Positions 48,887-56,627 of a stretch of DNA of 64,000 bases are shown here, piece by piece. The stretch spans positions 1,240,001-1,304,000 of the forward strand of contig NZ_CP158374.1 in NCBI RefSeq assembly GCF_040267705.1, written 5' to 3'. A program made the translations under genes and the position numbers. The notes beneath the pieces were generated by a model, which made no database searches, was not told where the DNA came from, and saw nothing but the letters and a program-made list of their open reading frames with translations. Position 1 is the first letter of the stretch. Every line of letters begins with the position of its first letter. Source of the DNA: Agromyces sp. G08B096 (GTDB taxonomy: Bacteria > Actinomycetota > Actinomycetes > Actinomycetales > Microbacteriaceae).

Positions 48887-49758
48887 CATCGAACGACGCG
48901 GTCTTCGTGGCGGGAGCGACGGGGATCGTCGGCGGCGCCGTCGCCCGGTCACTCGTCGATCGCGGCGTGCCGGTCGTCGCCGCCGTGCGAGACGAAGCGG
49001 ATGCCGCGCGCCTGCCCCACGGCGTCACTCCGAGGAGCTTCGACTTCGGCATGACGCCCGCGGAGCTCGACTCGGCGCTCGAGGGATGCGACCGGCTGTT
49101 CCTCATGCGGCCGCCCGCGATCGAGGACGTGCGCACCTACCTCTTCCCGCTCGTCGATGCCGCGAAGCGGCGCGGCATCCGCCAGCTCGTGTTCCTCTCC
49201 CTCCAGGGGGTACAGGCGAATCGCAAGACGCCGCACCACGCGGTCGAGCAGTACCTGCGCGAGACGGATGCCCCGTACACGAGCCTCCGACCCAACTTCT
49301 TCATGCAGAACCTGTCGACGACCTACGCCGACGAGATCCGCGAGCACGACGAGATCTTCGTGCCCGCCGGACGCTCGTTCACCGCGTTCATCGACGCGGA
49401 GGACATCGGTCGCGTCGCCGGTGCGGTGTTCACGTCGCCGGGCCACCTGCGGAAGGCGTACACCCTGTCGGGAGAGCAGTCCCTGACGTACACGAAGGTC
49501 GCGCGGATCCTCTCCGACGTCCTCGGCCGTGGCATCCGGTACGCCCGCCCCAGCGAGCGGGAATACCTCGCCCGCCTCGAGGCGCAGGGCGCGCCTGCCG
49601 ACTACGTCGCGGTGCAGCGGATGATCTACCGGGTCGTGCGGTTCAACGTCTCCGCGTTCCCGAACCGGATGGTGCGCCGCCTCACCGGGCGTCCGGCGGC
49701 GACGTTCCGGGAATTCGCCGAGCGGGAACGCGGCGCGTGGGAGCGGCCCGCGGGCTGA
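48883..49758 (+). CDS. NmrA-family NAD(P)H-dependent oxidoreductase
   Basis: 291 residues. Glycine motif VFVAGATGIVGGAVARSLVDRGVPVVAAVRDEADAARLP; QLVFLSLQGVQANRKTPHHAVEQYLRETDAPYTSLRPNFFMQN is the NmrA/HSCARG-type core where the usual YxxxK Tyr is absent. Similar proteins include NAD(P)H:quinone oxidoreductase (QorB) and azoreductase-like sensors. Third gene of the MarR operon, coupled by ATGA overlap. It converges with the membrane methyltransferase gene, with only 6 nt between stops and no terminator visible. Confidence 0.82.
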   Translation: MTSNDAVFVAGATGIVGGAVARSLVDRGVPVVAAVRDEADAARLPHGVTPRSFDFGMTPAELDSALEGCDRLFLMRPPAIEDVRTYLFPLVDAAKRRGIRQLVFLSLQGVQANRKTPHHAVEQYLRETDAPYTSLRPNFFMQNLSTTYADEIREHDEIFVPAGRSFTAFIDAEDIGRVAGAVFTSPGHLRKAYTLSGEQSLTYTKVARILSDVLGRGIRYARPSEREYLARLEAQGAPADYVAVQRMIYRVVRFNVSAFPNRMVRRLTGRPAATFREFAERERGAWERPAG

Positions 49759-49764
49759 GGGCGC

Positions 49765-50697
49765 TCACCCGGTCCCGGCTGGGCTCGCAGCAGGGGCGCC
49801 GGCCCGGCGGCCGACGCGCGGTACCCAGCACCGCACCTCCGCCCGATATCGTTCGAAGGCGTCGCCGAAGCGGTGTGCGAGGTTGGCCTCCTCGTGCGGT
49901 CGCACCATGAAGTTCCACACGAGCGACCCGATGAGCGCGTACATCACGACCAGCCAGGACGACAGGATGACGCCCACGGCGACGCCCTGCAGAATGCCGG
50001 AGACGGCCATGGGATTGCGCACGTAGCGGTAGGGGCCGGCGATGACCAGGCGGTTCGGCATGGCGGAGGGCAGAGGTGTGCCGTCGCCGCGCGTGGACAT
50101 CGCGCCGGCCGCCCAGAGCCCGAGCGCGCTGGCGAGCACCAGGACGCCCGCACCTGCGAGGCGGACGTACGCGGGCGCGGGCGCGTGGACGCCCCACCGC
50201 ATTTCCAACGCCAGCAGGGCGAGCGGCGCCACCACGAGGAACAGGCCCCAGAAGACCGTGATCTGCACGGCGGTCGCCGCGATGCGACGGCCGGGCCGAG
50301 CGCCCGGGACCGCCGGTCGGAAGCGGAACGGGCCGAAGATGATCCACTCCGTCGGTACCCGCCCGAACCGCATCAGGCAGAGGGCCGCGAGCGACCCGCC
50401 CGACGCGGCGGCCATGAGGAGCACGCCCCAGCCCGCCTCGGTCGTCACGGTGGCGTACGCCGCGAGGGTGGTCGTGACGAGCAGGGTCCAGCCCGTCGTG
50501 ATCACGGCGGCGGGACTCGACCCGAGCGCCGCCGCTGCGGACGCCCCGACGAACAGCGGCACATCCACGACCGCGACGAGCACCGGGTCGAGCCCGCCGA
50601 GCGTGAGCTCATGCACGAGCGGCGAGACGAAGACGGCCACCCACCAGAGCGCGCCGGCCGCCGCCTGCGCCGCGAAGTACGCCCGTCCCCACCGCAT
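49765..50697 (-). CDS. Membrane methyltransferase of the isoprenylcysteine/phospholipid methyltransferase family
   Basis: 310 residues from ATG 50697. About seven to eight membrane helices. The C-terminal part contains the PEMT/ICMT signature: LVIAGPYRYVRNPMAVSGILQGVAVGVIL (SAM/lipid-binding RNP) and MVRPHEEANLAHRFGDAFERYRAEVRCWVPR (EExxLxxxFGxxYxxY type). The N-terminal ~130 residues are extra membrane segments. It probably methylates a lipid-like amine, thiol or carboxylate in the membrane. Leaderless-type promoter; separate from helR upstream on the same strand. Confidence 0.78.
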   Translation of the reverse strand: MRWGRAYFAAQAAAGALWWVAVFVSPLVHELTLGGLDPVLVAVVDVPLFVGASAAAALGSSPAAVITTGWTLLVTTTLAAYATVTTEAGWGVLLMAAASGGSLAALCLMRFGRVPTEWIIFGPFRFRPAVPGARPGRRIAATAVQITVFWGLFLVVAPLALLALEMRWGVHAPAPAYVRLAGAGVLVLASALGLWAAGAMSTRGDGTPLPSAMPNRLVIAGPYRYVRNPMAVSGILQGVAVGVILSSWLVVMYALIGSLVWNFMVRPHEEANLAHRFGDAFERYRAEVRCWVPRVGRRAGAPAASPAGTG

Positions 50698-50703
50698 GAC
50701 CGC

Positions 50704-50709
50704 ACGATA
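50704..50709 (-). promoter_or_regulatory. -10 element of leaderless methyltransferase promoter
   Basis: TATCGT on the minus strand, six bases (GCGGTC), then ATG 50697. Confidence 0.6.
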
Positions 50710-50735
50710 ACACCGGTCCGGCGGGCCACCACGCC

Positions 50736-52874
50736 TCAGCCGCTCGTCAGCACCGCCAGCCGCTCCGTGGCCCTCGTCATCGCGACGTACCGGTCGACGG
50801 CGCCTTCGATGCCGCCGCCGAACTGTTCGGGGTCGACGAGGACGACGAGGTCGAACTCGAGTCCCTTCGCGAGCACCGGCGTCAGCGACCGCACGCGGCC
50901 GGTCGGCGTGAACGACGCATCGCCGATGACGCAGGCGACGCCCTCGTCGTGGCCCGCCAACCAGTCGGCGAGGATCCGGTCGCGCTCGCCGAGGGAGCCG
51001 TGGTGCACGGGGATCCCGCTGCTGCGGATCGAGGTTGGGACGTTCGCATCGGGCAGCGCCCCGCGGATGACGGGCGCCGCCTCGGCCATCACCTCGCTCG
51101 GCGTTCGGTAGTTGATCGTGAGGGAGGCGATCTCGATGCGGTCGAGGCCCACGCGCTCGAGCCGCTCCTGCCACGACTCGGTGAAGCCGTGCCTCGCCTG
51201 GGCGCGGTCGCCGACGATGGTGAAGCTCCGCGACGGGCACCGGGCGAGCAGCATCTGCCACTCGGCGTCGGTGAGCTCTTGCGCCTCGTCGACGACGATG
51301 TGGGCGAACGGGCCGGCGAGCTGATCGGGGTCGACGGGCGCGAGCGTCGAGGCGTCGTCGAGCGAGTTGCGCGCGTCCTGACCGCGGAGGATCTGCATCA
51401 CGCCGAGCTCGGAGTCGTCGGTGCTGACGAGGTCGTCGATGACGCGGGTCATCCGTTCCCGTTCGGCGGCCCGTACCGCCTCGTCGCGATGCCGGCGACG
51501 CGTCGCCTCGGGGTCGCCGATCCGGCGGCGAGCGGCGTCGAGGAAGGGCAGATCCGCCGTCGTCCAGGCGCGCGCATCGCCGCGCTGCAGCAACCGCACC
51601 TCGTCGGGCGAGAGCCACGGCGCGCACCGCGCGAGGTAGGCGGGCGACGACCACAGGTCGGCGACGACGCCCACCGGATCGAGCAGCGGCCACGCCCGGT
51701 TGAACGCCGAGCGCAGGCCGTCGTCCTGCTGCAGCGCGCGGCGGAGGAGCGACTCGGGGACGTCCTCGTCGTGCTGGTCGACGATGATGCGCAGCAGCTC
51801 CTCCCACACCTCGTCTCTCGCATCGTTGTGCGGTGTGCCGCGTTCCGGCGCGTCGAAGGCCTCGGCCCAGTCGTCGGGGCCGAGATGCGCGTCGGCCCAC
51901 GGTGTCTCGACCGTCAGCCAGGCCGTCGGCGGGACCTCGTGGTAGCGCACCGCGGACTCCACCGCGTGCACCAGCCGCGCCCACGACTTCAGCGCCGCGA
52001 CCCGGTCGTCGGGTTCCGGCCCGGCCGCCGCGCCTTCGGGCACGAGGTGCCGCAGCGTGCACGTGGCCACGCCCTCCTCGCCGAGGCCGGGCAGCACTTC
52101 CGACACATAGTCGAGATACGGCTGGTGCGGACCCACGAAGAGCACGCCGCCGCGACGATGCCCGAGCCGCGGATCGGAGTAGAGCAGGTACGCCGTGCGG
52201 TGCAGGGCGACGACCGTCTTGCCGGTGCCCGGCCCGCCGTCGACGACGAGCGAGCCGCGGGAACCGGCGCGGATGATGGCGTCCTGGTCGGCCTGGATGG
52301 TGCTCAGCACATCGCGCATGCGGTCGGACCTGGTGCTCGCGAGGCTGGCGATGAACGCCGACTGGTCGTCGAGTGCGGCATGCCCCTCGAGACCGTCGGG
52401 GGTGAACACCTCGTCCCAGTAGTCGGTGATGCGTCCGTCGGTCCAGCGGTAGCGGCGGCGGCTCGCGAGGCCCATAGGGTCGGCGTGCGTCGCGCCGAAG
52501 TACGGCTCCGCGGCGGGGGAGCGCCAGTCGACGAGCAGCAGCTCGCCGTCCTCGTCGGTGAGCCCGATGCGGCCGATGTAGACCGGGCGGCCGTCGTCGG
52601 CGGCGACCATGCGGCCGAGGCACAGGTCGAGCCCGTAGCGGCGCAGCGTGCGGAGGCGCCCGGTGAGCCGGTGGATCTCGAGATCGCGCTCGAGGGCCGC
52701 CTGTCCGCCGCGCTCCGGCTGCCTGCGGACGGCGTCGAGACGGTCGGATGCCTCGGTGATGGACTGCTCGAGGCGGGCGGCGATGGCGGCGAAGTGCCGC
52801 TCATCGGCCTCGATGAGCAGCGGGTCGGACTTGGCGGCGAGTCGGTCGGGCAGGTCGAAGACGTAGATGGACAG
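50736..52874 (-). CDS. helR: RNA polymerase-recycling motor ATPase of the HelD/HelR family
   Basis: About 712 residues if started at CTG 52874, which has GAGGAG five bases upstream and gives LSIYVFDLPDRLAAKSD, the usual HelR beginning. ATG 52946 lies inside the predicted -10 and is rejected. Coiled-coil N-terminal arm (about 25-80), YIGRIGLTDEDGELLLVDWRSPAAEPYF, Walker A VDGGPGTGKTVVALHR, a long helical insertion (about 330-480), VVDEAQELTDAEWQML, VGDRAQARHGF, and AKGLEFDLVVLVDPE plus AMTRATERLAVL. These proteins clear stalled RNA polymerase, and HelR displaces rifamycins. A rifamycin-associated-element-like palindrome stands immediately upstream. Confidence 0.87.
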   Translation of the reverse strand: MSIYVFDLPDRLAAKSDPLLIEADERHFAAIAARLEQSITEASDRLDAVRRQPERGGQAALERDLEIHRLTGRLRTLRRYGLDLCLGRMVAADDGRPVYIGRIGLTDEDGELLLVDWRSPAAEPYFGATHADPMGLASRRRYRWTDGRITDYWDEVFTPDGLEGHAALDDQSAFIASLASTRSDRMRDVLSTIQADQDAIIRAGSRGSLVVDGGPGTGKTVVALHRTAYLLYSDPRLGHRRGGVLFVGPHQPYLDYVSEVLPGLGEEGVATCTLRHLVPEGAAAGPEPDDRVAALKSWARLVHAVESAVRYHEVPPTAWLTVETPWADAHLGPDDWAEAFDAPERGTPHNDARDEVWEELLRIIVDQHDEDVPESLLRRALQQDDGLRSAFNRAWPLLDPVGVVADLWSSPAYLARCAPWLSPDEVRLLQRGDARAWTTADLPFLDAARRRIGDPEATRRRHRDEAVRAAERERMTRVIDDLVSTDDSELGVMQILRGQDARNSLDDASTLAPVDPDQLAGPFAHIVVDEAQELTDAEWQMLLARCPSRSFTIVGDRAQARHGFTESWQERLERVGLDRIEIASLTINYRTPSEVMAEAAPVIRGALPDANVPTSIRSSGIPVHHGSLGERDRILADWLAGHDEGVACVIGDASFTPTGRVRSLTPVLAKGLEFDLVVLVDPEQFGGGIEGAVDRYVAMTRATERLAVLTSG

Positions 52875-52931
52875 CGCGGCTCCTCGGTCGTGTGACTGGG
52901 TCGGTGATCTCGGTGATCTGGCTGGGTGAAC

Positions 52932-52945
52932 TGGACGGCCGTCCA
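52932..52945 (-). promoter_or_regulatory. 14-bp perfect palindrome at the helR transcription start
   Basis: TGGACGGCCGTCCA, perfectly self-complementary, starts at the last base of the predicted helR -10 (CACAAT, 52950-52945) and covers the expected +1. A possible operator or initial-transcript hairpin. Confidence 0.5.
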
Positions 52946-52975
52946 TTGTGCGACGTCAGGGGGACCTTGCGGCAA
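52945..52975 (-). promoter_or_regulatory. Predicted helR promoter
   Basis: On the minus strand -35 TTGCCG (52975-52970), 19-bp spacer, -10 CACAAT (52950-52945). The -35 lies inside the RAE-like palindrome. Confidence 0.5.
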
Positions 52976-52983
52976 GGCCCCCC
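52959..52983. promoter_or_regulatory. Rifamycin-associated element (RAE)-like inverted repeat
   Basis: A 25-bp near-perfect palindrome: core CCTTGC-G-GCAAGG (52965-52977), flanked by five G on the left and five C on the right with a single A/C mismatch pair. From memory this matches the RAE found upstream of helR and rifamycin-inactivating genes in actinobacteria. It contains the -35 elements of both divergent promoters. Confidence 0.8.
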
Positions 52984-52995
52984 GTGCCCGATAAT
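52967..52995 (+). promoter_or_regulatory. Plus-strand promoter emerging from the RAE-like element
   Basis: -35 TTGCGG (52967-52972), 17-bp spacer, -10 GATAAT (52990-52995), predicted +1 near 53002; it reads toward the FMN reductase gene. Confidence 0.6.
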
Positions 52996-53003
52996 CTGAA
53001 AGT

Positions 53004-53022
53004 GGAGAGCTTCGTGCTCTCC
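53004..53022 (+). other. Hairpin at the 5' end of the RAE-driven plus-strand transcript
   Basis: GGAGAGC-TTCGT-GCTCTCC, perfect 7-bp stem starting about two bases from the predicted transcription start. No U-tract follows, so a 5'-stabilising or regulatory structure is more likely than a terminator. Confidence 0.5.
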
Positions 53023-53096
53023 ATTCGCATGTGCGGCTCGCAGGTGCGGCCGAGGTGGGCCCGTGCCACCCCCTTTCCGCTCGCGCGCGGCGGTCG

Positions 53097-53102
53097 TAGG
53101 GT
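53097..53102 (+). promoter_or_regulatory. -10 element of leaderless FMN reductase promoter
   Basis: TAGGGT, seven bases (GTCGCGC), then ATG 53110; a second promoter in addition to the RAE-linked one about 110 bp upstream. Confidence 0.55.
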
Positions 53103-53109
53103 GTCGCGC

Positions 53110-53679
53110 ATGAACGAGTATCGGGTGGGTTACTTCGTCGGGTCGCTGTCGGCGTCCTCCATCAACCGCGTGCTCTCGCAGGCGCTGATCCGGCTCGCGC
53201 CGGACGGGCTGGCGTTCACCGAGATCCCGATCGGCGATCTGCCGCTCTACAACCGCGACTTCGACGTCGACTACCCGCCCGAGGCGCGTGCGCTCAAGCA
53301 GCGCATCGCGGAGTCCGACGCGCTGCTCTTCGTCACTCCGGAGTACAACCGGTCGATCCCGGGCGCCCTGAAGAACGCGATCGACTGGGCGTCGCGGCCC
53401 TGGGGCACGAACTCGTTCGACCACGTGCCGGCGGCCGTGATCGGGGCGTCGCCGGGCGCGATCGGCACGGCGCTCGCCCAGCAGAGCCTGCGGTCGGTCC
53501 TGAGTTTCTGCAACGCCAGGCAGATGACGGCGCCCGAGGCGTACCTGACCTTCCGCGAGGGACTCTTCGAAGACGACGGCACGGTGACGGATGCCTCGAC
53601 CGAGGAGTTCCTGCGATCGTTCATGACCGAGTTCCGCGATCACATCGAGCGCGTGCTCACGGTGCTGCCGCGACGGTGA
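53110..53679 (+). CDS. NADPH-dependent FMN reductase (flavodoxin-like)
   Basis: 189 residues from ATG 53110. The flavin phosphate loop is GSLSASSINRVLSQAL near the N-terminus; TPEYNRSIPGALKNAIDW is the family's FMN-binding signature, and AAVIGASPGAIGTALAQQSLRSVL is also conserved. Reduces FMN, quinones or azo compounds with NADPH in the cytosol. It lies divergent from helR, and the RAE-like element and a plus-strand promoter sit in its upstream region, raising the possibility of rifamycin induction. The frame is open back to 52948 but that part lacks homology. Confidence 0.88.
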   Translation: MNEYRVGYFVGSLSASSINRVLSQALIRLAPDGLAFTEIPIGDLPLYNRDFDVDYPPEARALKQRIAESDALLFVTPEYNRSIPGALKNAIDWASRPWGTNSFDHVPAAVIGASPGAIGTALAQQSLRSVLSFCNARQMTAPEAYLTFREGLFEDDGTVTDASTEEFLRSFMTEFRDHIERVLTVLPRR

Positions 53680-53704
53680 GGATTCGGGGCGGGTGAGCGC
53701 GGCC

Positions 53705-53710
53705 TACGAT
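53705..53710 (+). promoter_or_regulatory. -10 element of leaderless ClbS/DfsB-like gene promoter
   Basis: TACGAT, six bases (GGCCGC), then ATG 53717. Confidence 0.6.
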
Positions 53711-53716
53711 GGCCGC

Positions 53717-54253
53717 ATGTCGACGCCGACCACCCGTGCCGCGCTCGAGGCCGCCGCCGTGCGCGGCTTCCGCGAACTCGATACCCGGATCGAGTCCATC
53801 CCCGAGCCGGCGCGTTCCGCGCCGTTCGCGCCCCGGGCCGAGCCATCCGCCTCGGCGCCGCCGCGCGACCGCGACCTGCAGGACGTCGTGAACCACCTGC
53901 ACGCGTGGCATCTGCTGCTGCTCGGCTGGCTCGACGCGGATGCCGCGGGAACCACGGTCGCCTACCCGGCCGAGGGGTTCACGTGGGACGCGCTCGAGGT
54001 GCTGAACCTCGAGCTCCGCGATCGCCACCGCATCGACTCCCGTCGCGCTGCCAGTGCGCTCGCGAAGGCGCGCGACCGGTTGCGTGCGAGCCACGTCGAC
54101 GTGCTCACCCGGCTCGAGGCGCTGAGCGACGCCGACCTGTTCGAGCCGGGGGGCCGGGCCTGGCTCGGCGGCCCGCTCGCCGAGCCGGTGCACGAATGCC
54201 TGGGCGGCCACTACGCGTGGGCCGTGGACGCGATCGAGGCGGCCCGCGCGTAG
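53717..54253 (+). CDS. ClbS/DfsB-like four-helix-bundle protein
   Basis: 178 residues from ATG 53717. Helical DinB-superfamily fold: RDLQDVVNHLHAWHLLLLGWLDAD, then FTWDALEVLNLELRDRHR and GGHYAWAVDAIEAAR at the end, characteristic of the ClbS/DfsB (DUF1706) family. Named members protect against colibactin or are implicated in stress tolerance, but no general activity is known. The His residues of DinB metal sites are only partly kept. Own leaderless-type promoter 26 bp after the FMN reductase stop. Confidence 0.75.
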   Translation: MSTPTTRAALEAAAVRGFRELDTRIESIPEPARSAPFAPRAEPSASAPPRDRDLQDVVNHLHAWHLLLLGWLDADAAGTTVAYPAEGFTWDALEVLNLELRDRHRIDSRRAASALAKARDRLRASHVDVLTRLEALSDADLFEPGGRAWLGGPLAEPVHECLGGHYAWAVDAIEAARA

Positions 54254-54288
54254 CGCGGACCGCCCCGATCAGCACGGGCAGAGGCCGG

Positions 54289-56427
54289 TCAGCCCTTGCC
54301 CTTGCCGGTGTTCGTCACCGTGAGCGAGTAGCCCGCGTCGAGCGAGTCCAGGTCGCCCGTCGGCAGGTTCGACACCAGCGTCGCGAAGTCGCGGTTCGCG
54401 CCGTTCGCGCACTTCGTCTGGAACCCGCCCTGCGAGATGGCGTCGCCTGTGAGCCGGTAGACGTGGTTGCCCGCCTCGTCGACGATCTCGTACGACGCGT
54501 CGACGCCCGGCGTGAGGTCGCAGCTGGCGACGACCTGCAGGGTCCAGTTGTTGTCCTGGAGCCCGGTCGTCTCGAGCCACTCGCCCTCCGCCGAGGAGAG
54601 CGTCGCCGGCTGCCCGTTCACGAGCACGTCGTCGACGAACCAGCCGGTGTCGAGGTACGCGGCGTCGGTCGAGTAGCGGAACCGCACATCGGTCGTGCCG
54701 GCCGGCAGCTGCGCCGTGTAGTGCACATACTCCGGCTCATCGACGAAGTAGACGCCGCCCGACGTGCCCGTGAGGCCGTTGCCCTCGGTGTTGCCGCCGT
54801 GCGGGTCGTCGTCGCTCGTGACGACCTGGCCCGAGTCATCCGTCAGCGGCACGGTGACCCACTCGCCGCCGACCAGCGCCTCGACGAAGCCGTAGTCCCA
54901 GCCCTCCTCGATGAAGTGCCAGTTCCAGAAGTCGAGCGTCGTCGCCTCACCGGTGACATCGACATCGAGGACATTCTCCGACTGGCTCTCGTACCCGGCG
55001 TACCAGTGCGTGTCGCCCGAGTGCGGCGCGATCTGGGTGACGTCGTCGCCGTCGAGCGCGACCGTCACGGTCGGGCCGGGGTTGCGGAACCGCTCGACCT
55101 GGATGCCGTACGGCAGGGCGACGGGCGACTGACCGTTCGTGCGGCGCTGCCACTTCGCGTCGGGCTGGGCGCCCTGGCTCGAGCCGCGGCCCTCCCAGAA
55201 CTGGTCGTCGGCGATGTCCATCGTCCAGGTCGTCGACGCCGGGTCGCCGAAGTCGACGGCCTTGATGTCGAAGCGCTCGGATGCCTCGTCGTCGAGGTAC
55301 ACCGCGACGGCCCAGTCCTGGTACAGCTCCGCGGCCGTGCGGAGGTCGCCGCCGGTCTCGGCGTTGAACGTGTCGATCGCCGCCTGGACGCCGGCCATGC
55401 CGTCGGCCTGCTCCTCGAAGATGCGCTTGATCAGCAGGTCGCCGCCCGCGGCGTCGTACTGCAGGTCGGGCTCGTAGGTGCCGTCGCCGTTGCCGCCGGC
55501 CTGCTCCCAGAGGTACTGGAAGAAGGTGTACGCGGCGCCGTAGTTCTCCAGGCCGCCGCCCCATCTCGTGAGCGAGGTCTCGGCGTAGAACACCTGGTGG
55601 TACGTCAGATGCGATCCGCCGACGTCGTAGCCGTTGAGGAACACCGCGAAGTCGGCGAGGCCCTCGTCGACCCAGGAGAGCTCGCCCGGGTCGCTGTAGT
55701 TGTGCAGCAGGTGCTCGAGCTCGTGGGCGATGACGCCCTCGTAGAGGGTGGGCTGGTCGTTCTCGGGGTCGTCGTCGTTCCACGGCGAGTCGGCCGGACC
55801 CACGCGGTTGGCCCAGTCGAACGCGTCGATGACGATGGTGTTCATCCCGGCGGACTCGATGAAGTCGGGGGCGAAGTACCCGGCGGTGTAGCTCGTCTCG
55901 GCGCAGTCGTAGTACTGGTCGTCCTGCACGTTGTAGACGACCATGACCAGCGAGTCGCTCGCGGGCTCGTCGGGGTCGGCCGCGTCCATCGGCCCGTAGT
56001 GCTCTTCGTCGACCGCGACGATCTGGTTCGCCAGCTGGTCGCCCATGTAGTCGATCTGCGCCTGCGTCAGCACATAGTCGGAGACCGACGAGTCGGCGCA
56101 CGGGACGAACTCGTCGCCGGGGTTGTGGTCGAACGCGGGGTCGAGGCTCGCCACGCCGGTCGGCGCGGTGCCGTCGAGCGGCGTGCCGGTCGGGACGTAG
56201 ATGTACACGGGCGTGCCGTCTGCCGTGACGCCCGCGTACACGCGGGTGAAGTCCTGGTCGTAGGTGCCGCCGGCGGCGCTGTCGTTGATGGGCAGTGTGA
56301 GCGTCGGCTCGCCCGGCAGGTTCAGGTGGTCGTCGGCCTGGGCCGGCGCGGCGCCTGCGGCGAGGAGTGCGAGCGCCGCGGCGCCCGCCAATCCGGCCGC
56401 AGCCGCCCGATGTGGTGATCGGAGCAC
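54289..56427 (-). CDS. Secreted zinc metalloprotease, immune inhibitor A (M6)-like
   Basis: 712 residues, GTG start with a GGAGGG ribosome site eight bases upstream. Signal peptide cleaved near APAQA (about residue 31). Catalytic motif VIAHELEHLLHN (HExxH at 235-239) with the downstream glutamate in SWVDEGLADF (Glu255), a gluzincin arrangement. The middle and C-terminal parts contain LDFWNWHFIEEGWDYGFVEALVGGEWVTVPL and FRYSTDAAYLDTGWFVDDVLVNG, the MAM/beta-sandwich region of immune-inhibitor-A-type peptidases. Probably an extracellular scavenging protease. No sorting or anchor signal at the C-terminus, which is Gly/Lys-rich. Confidence 0.85.
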   Translation of the reverse strand: MLRSPHRAAAAGLAGAAALALLAAGAAPAQADDHLNLPGEPTLTLPINDSAAGGTYDQDFTRVYAGVTADGTPVYIYVPTGTPLDGTAPTGVASLDPAFDHNPGDEFVPCADSSVSDYVLTQAQIDYMGDQLANQIVAVDEEHYGPMDAADPDEPASDSLVMVVYNVQDDQYYDCAETSYTAGYFAPDFIESAGMNTIVIDAFDWANRVGPADSPWNDDDPENDQPTLYEGVIAHELEHLLHNYSDPGELSWVDEGLADFAVFLNGYDVGGSHLTYHQVFYAETSLTRWGGGLENYGAAYTFFQYLWEQAGGNGDGTYEPDLQYDAAGGDLLIKRIFEEQADGMAGVQAAIDTFNAETGGDLRTAAELYQDWAVAVYLDDEASERFDIKAVDFGDPASTTWTMDIADDQFWEGRGSSQGAQPDAKWQRRTNGQSPVALPYGIQVERFRNPGPTVTVALDGDDVTQIAPHSGDTHWYAGYESQSENVLDVDVTGEATTLDFWNWHFIEEGWDYGFVEALVGGEWVTVPLTDDSGQVVTSDDDPHGGNTEGNGLTGTSGGVYFVDEPEYVHYTAQLPAGTTDVRFRYSTDAAYLDTGWFVDDVLVNGQPATLSSAEGEWLETTGLQDNNWTLQVVASCDLTPGVDASYEIVDEAGNHVYRLTGDAISQGGFQTKCANGANRDFATLVSNLPTGDLDSLDAGYSLTVTNTGKGKG

Positions 56428-56615
56428 AGCGGTGTCCCTCCTGGTCGTGGATCCGCCGGGCGGTGCTTCGGTGCGCGTGCCGGGCGGAGCCGGTTCTTCG
56501 GGTGGGCACCCGGGTCGGGCGCCCGCGAACGCGCATAGTCAATCACCGCGGTTCGCGCAGTGGAAGGGGGTTCCCGTGCAGAAGCTGCGAGCCTCCGCCA
56601 CGGGGCGGGCCGCCG

Positions 56616-56621
56616 TAGGCT
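56616..56621 (+). promoter_or_regulatory. -10 element of leaderless nitrilase-gene promoter
   Basis: TAGGCT, six bases (GACGTC), then ATG 56628. The spacer GACGTC is identical to that of dapE. Confidence 0.65.
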
Positions 56622-56627
56622 GACGTC

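Noticed and set aside
52875..52946. ATG 52946 as the helR start
   Set aside because: It overlaps the predicted -10, lacks a ribosome site, and the extra 24 residues show no family similarity.
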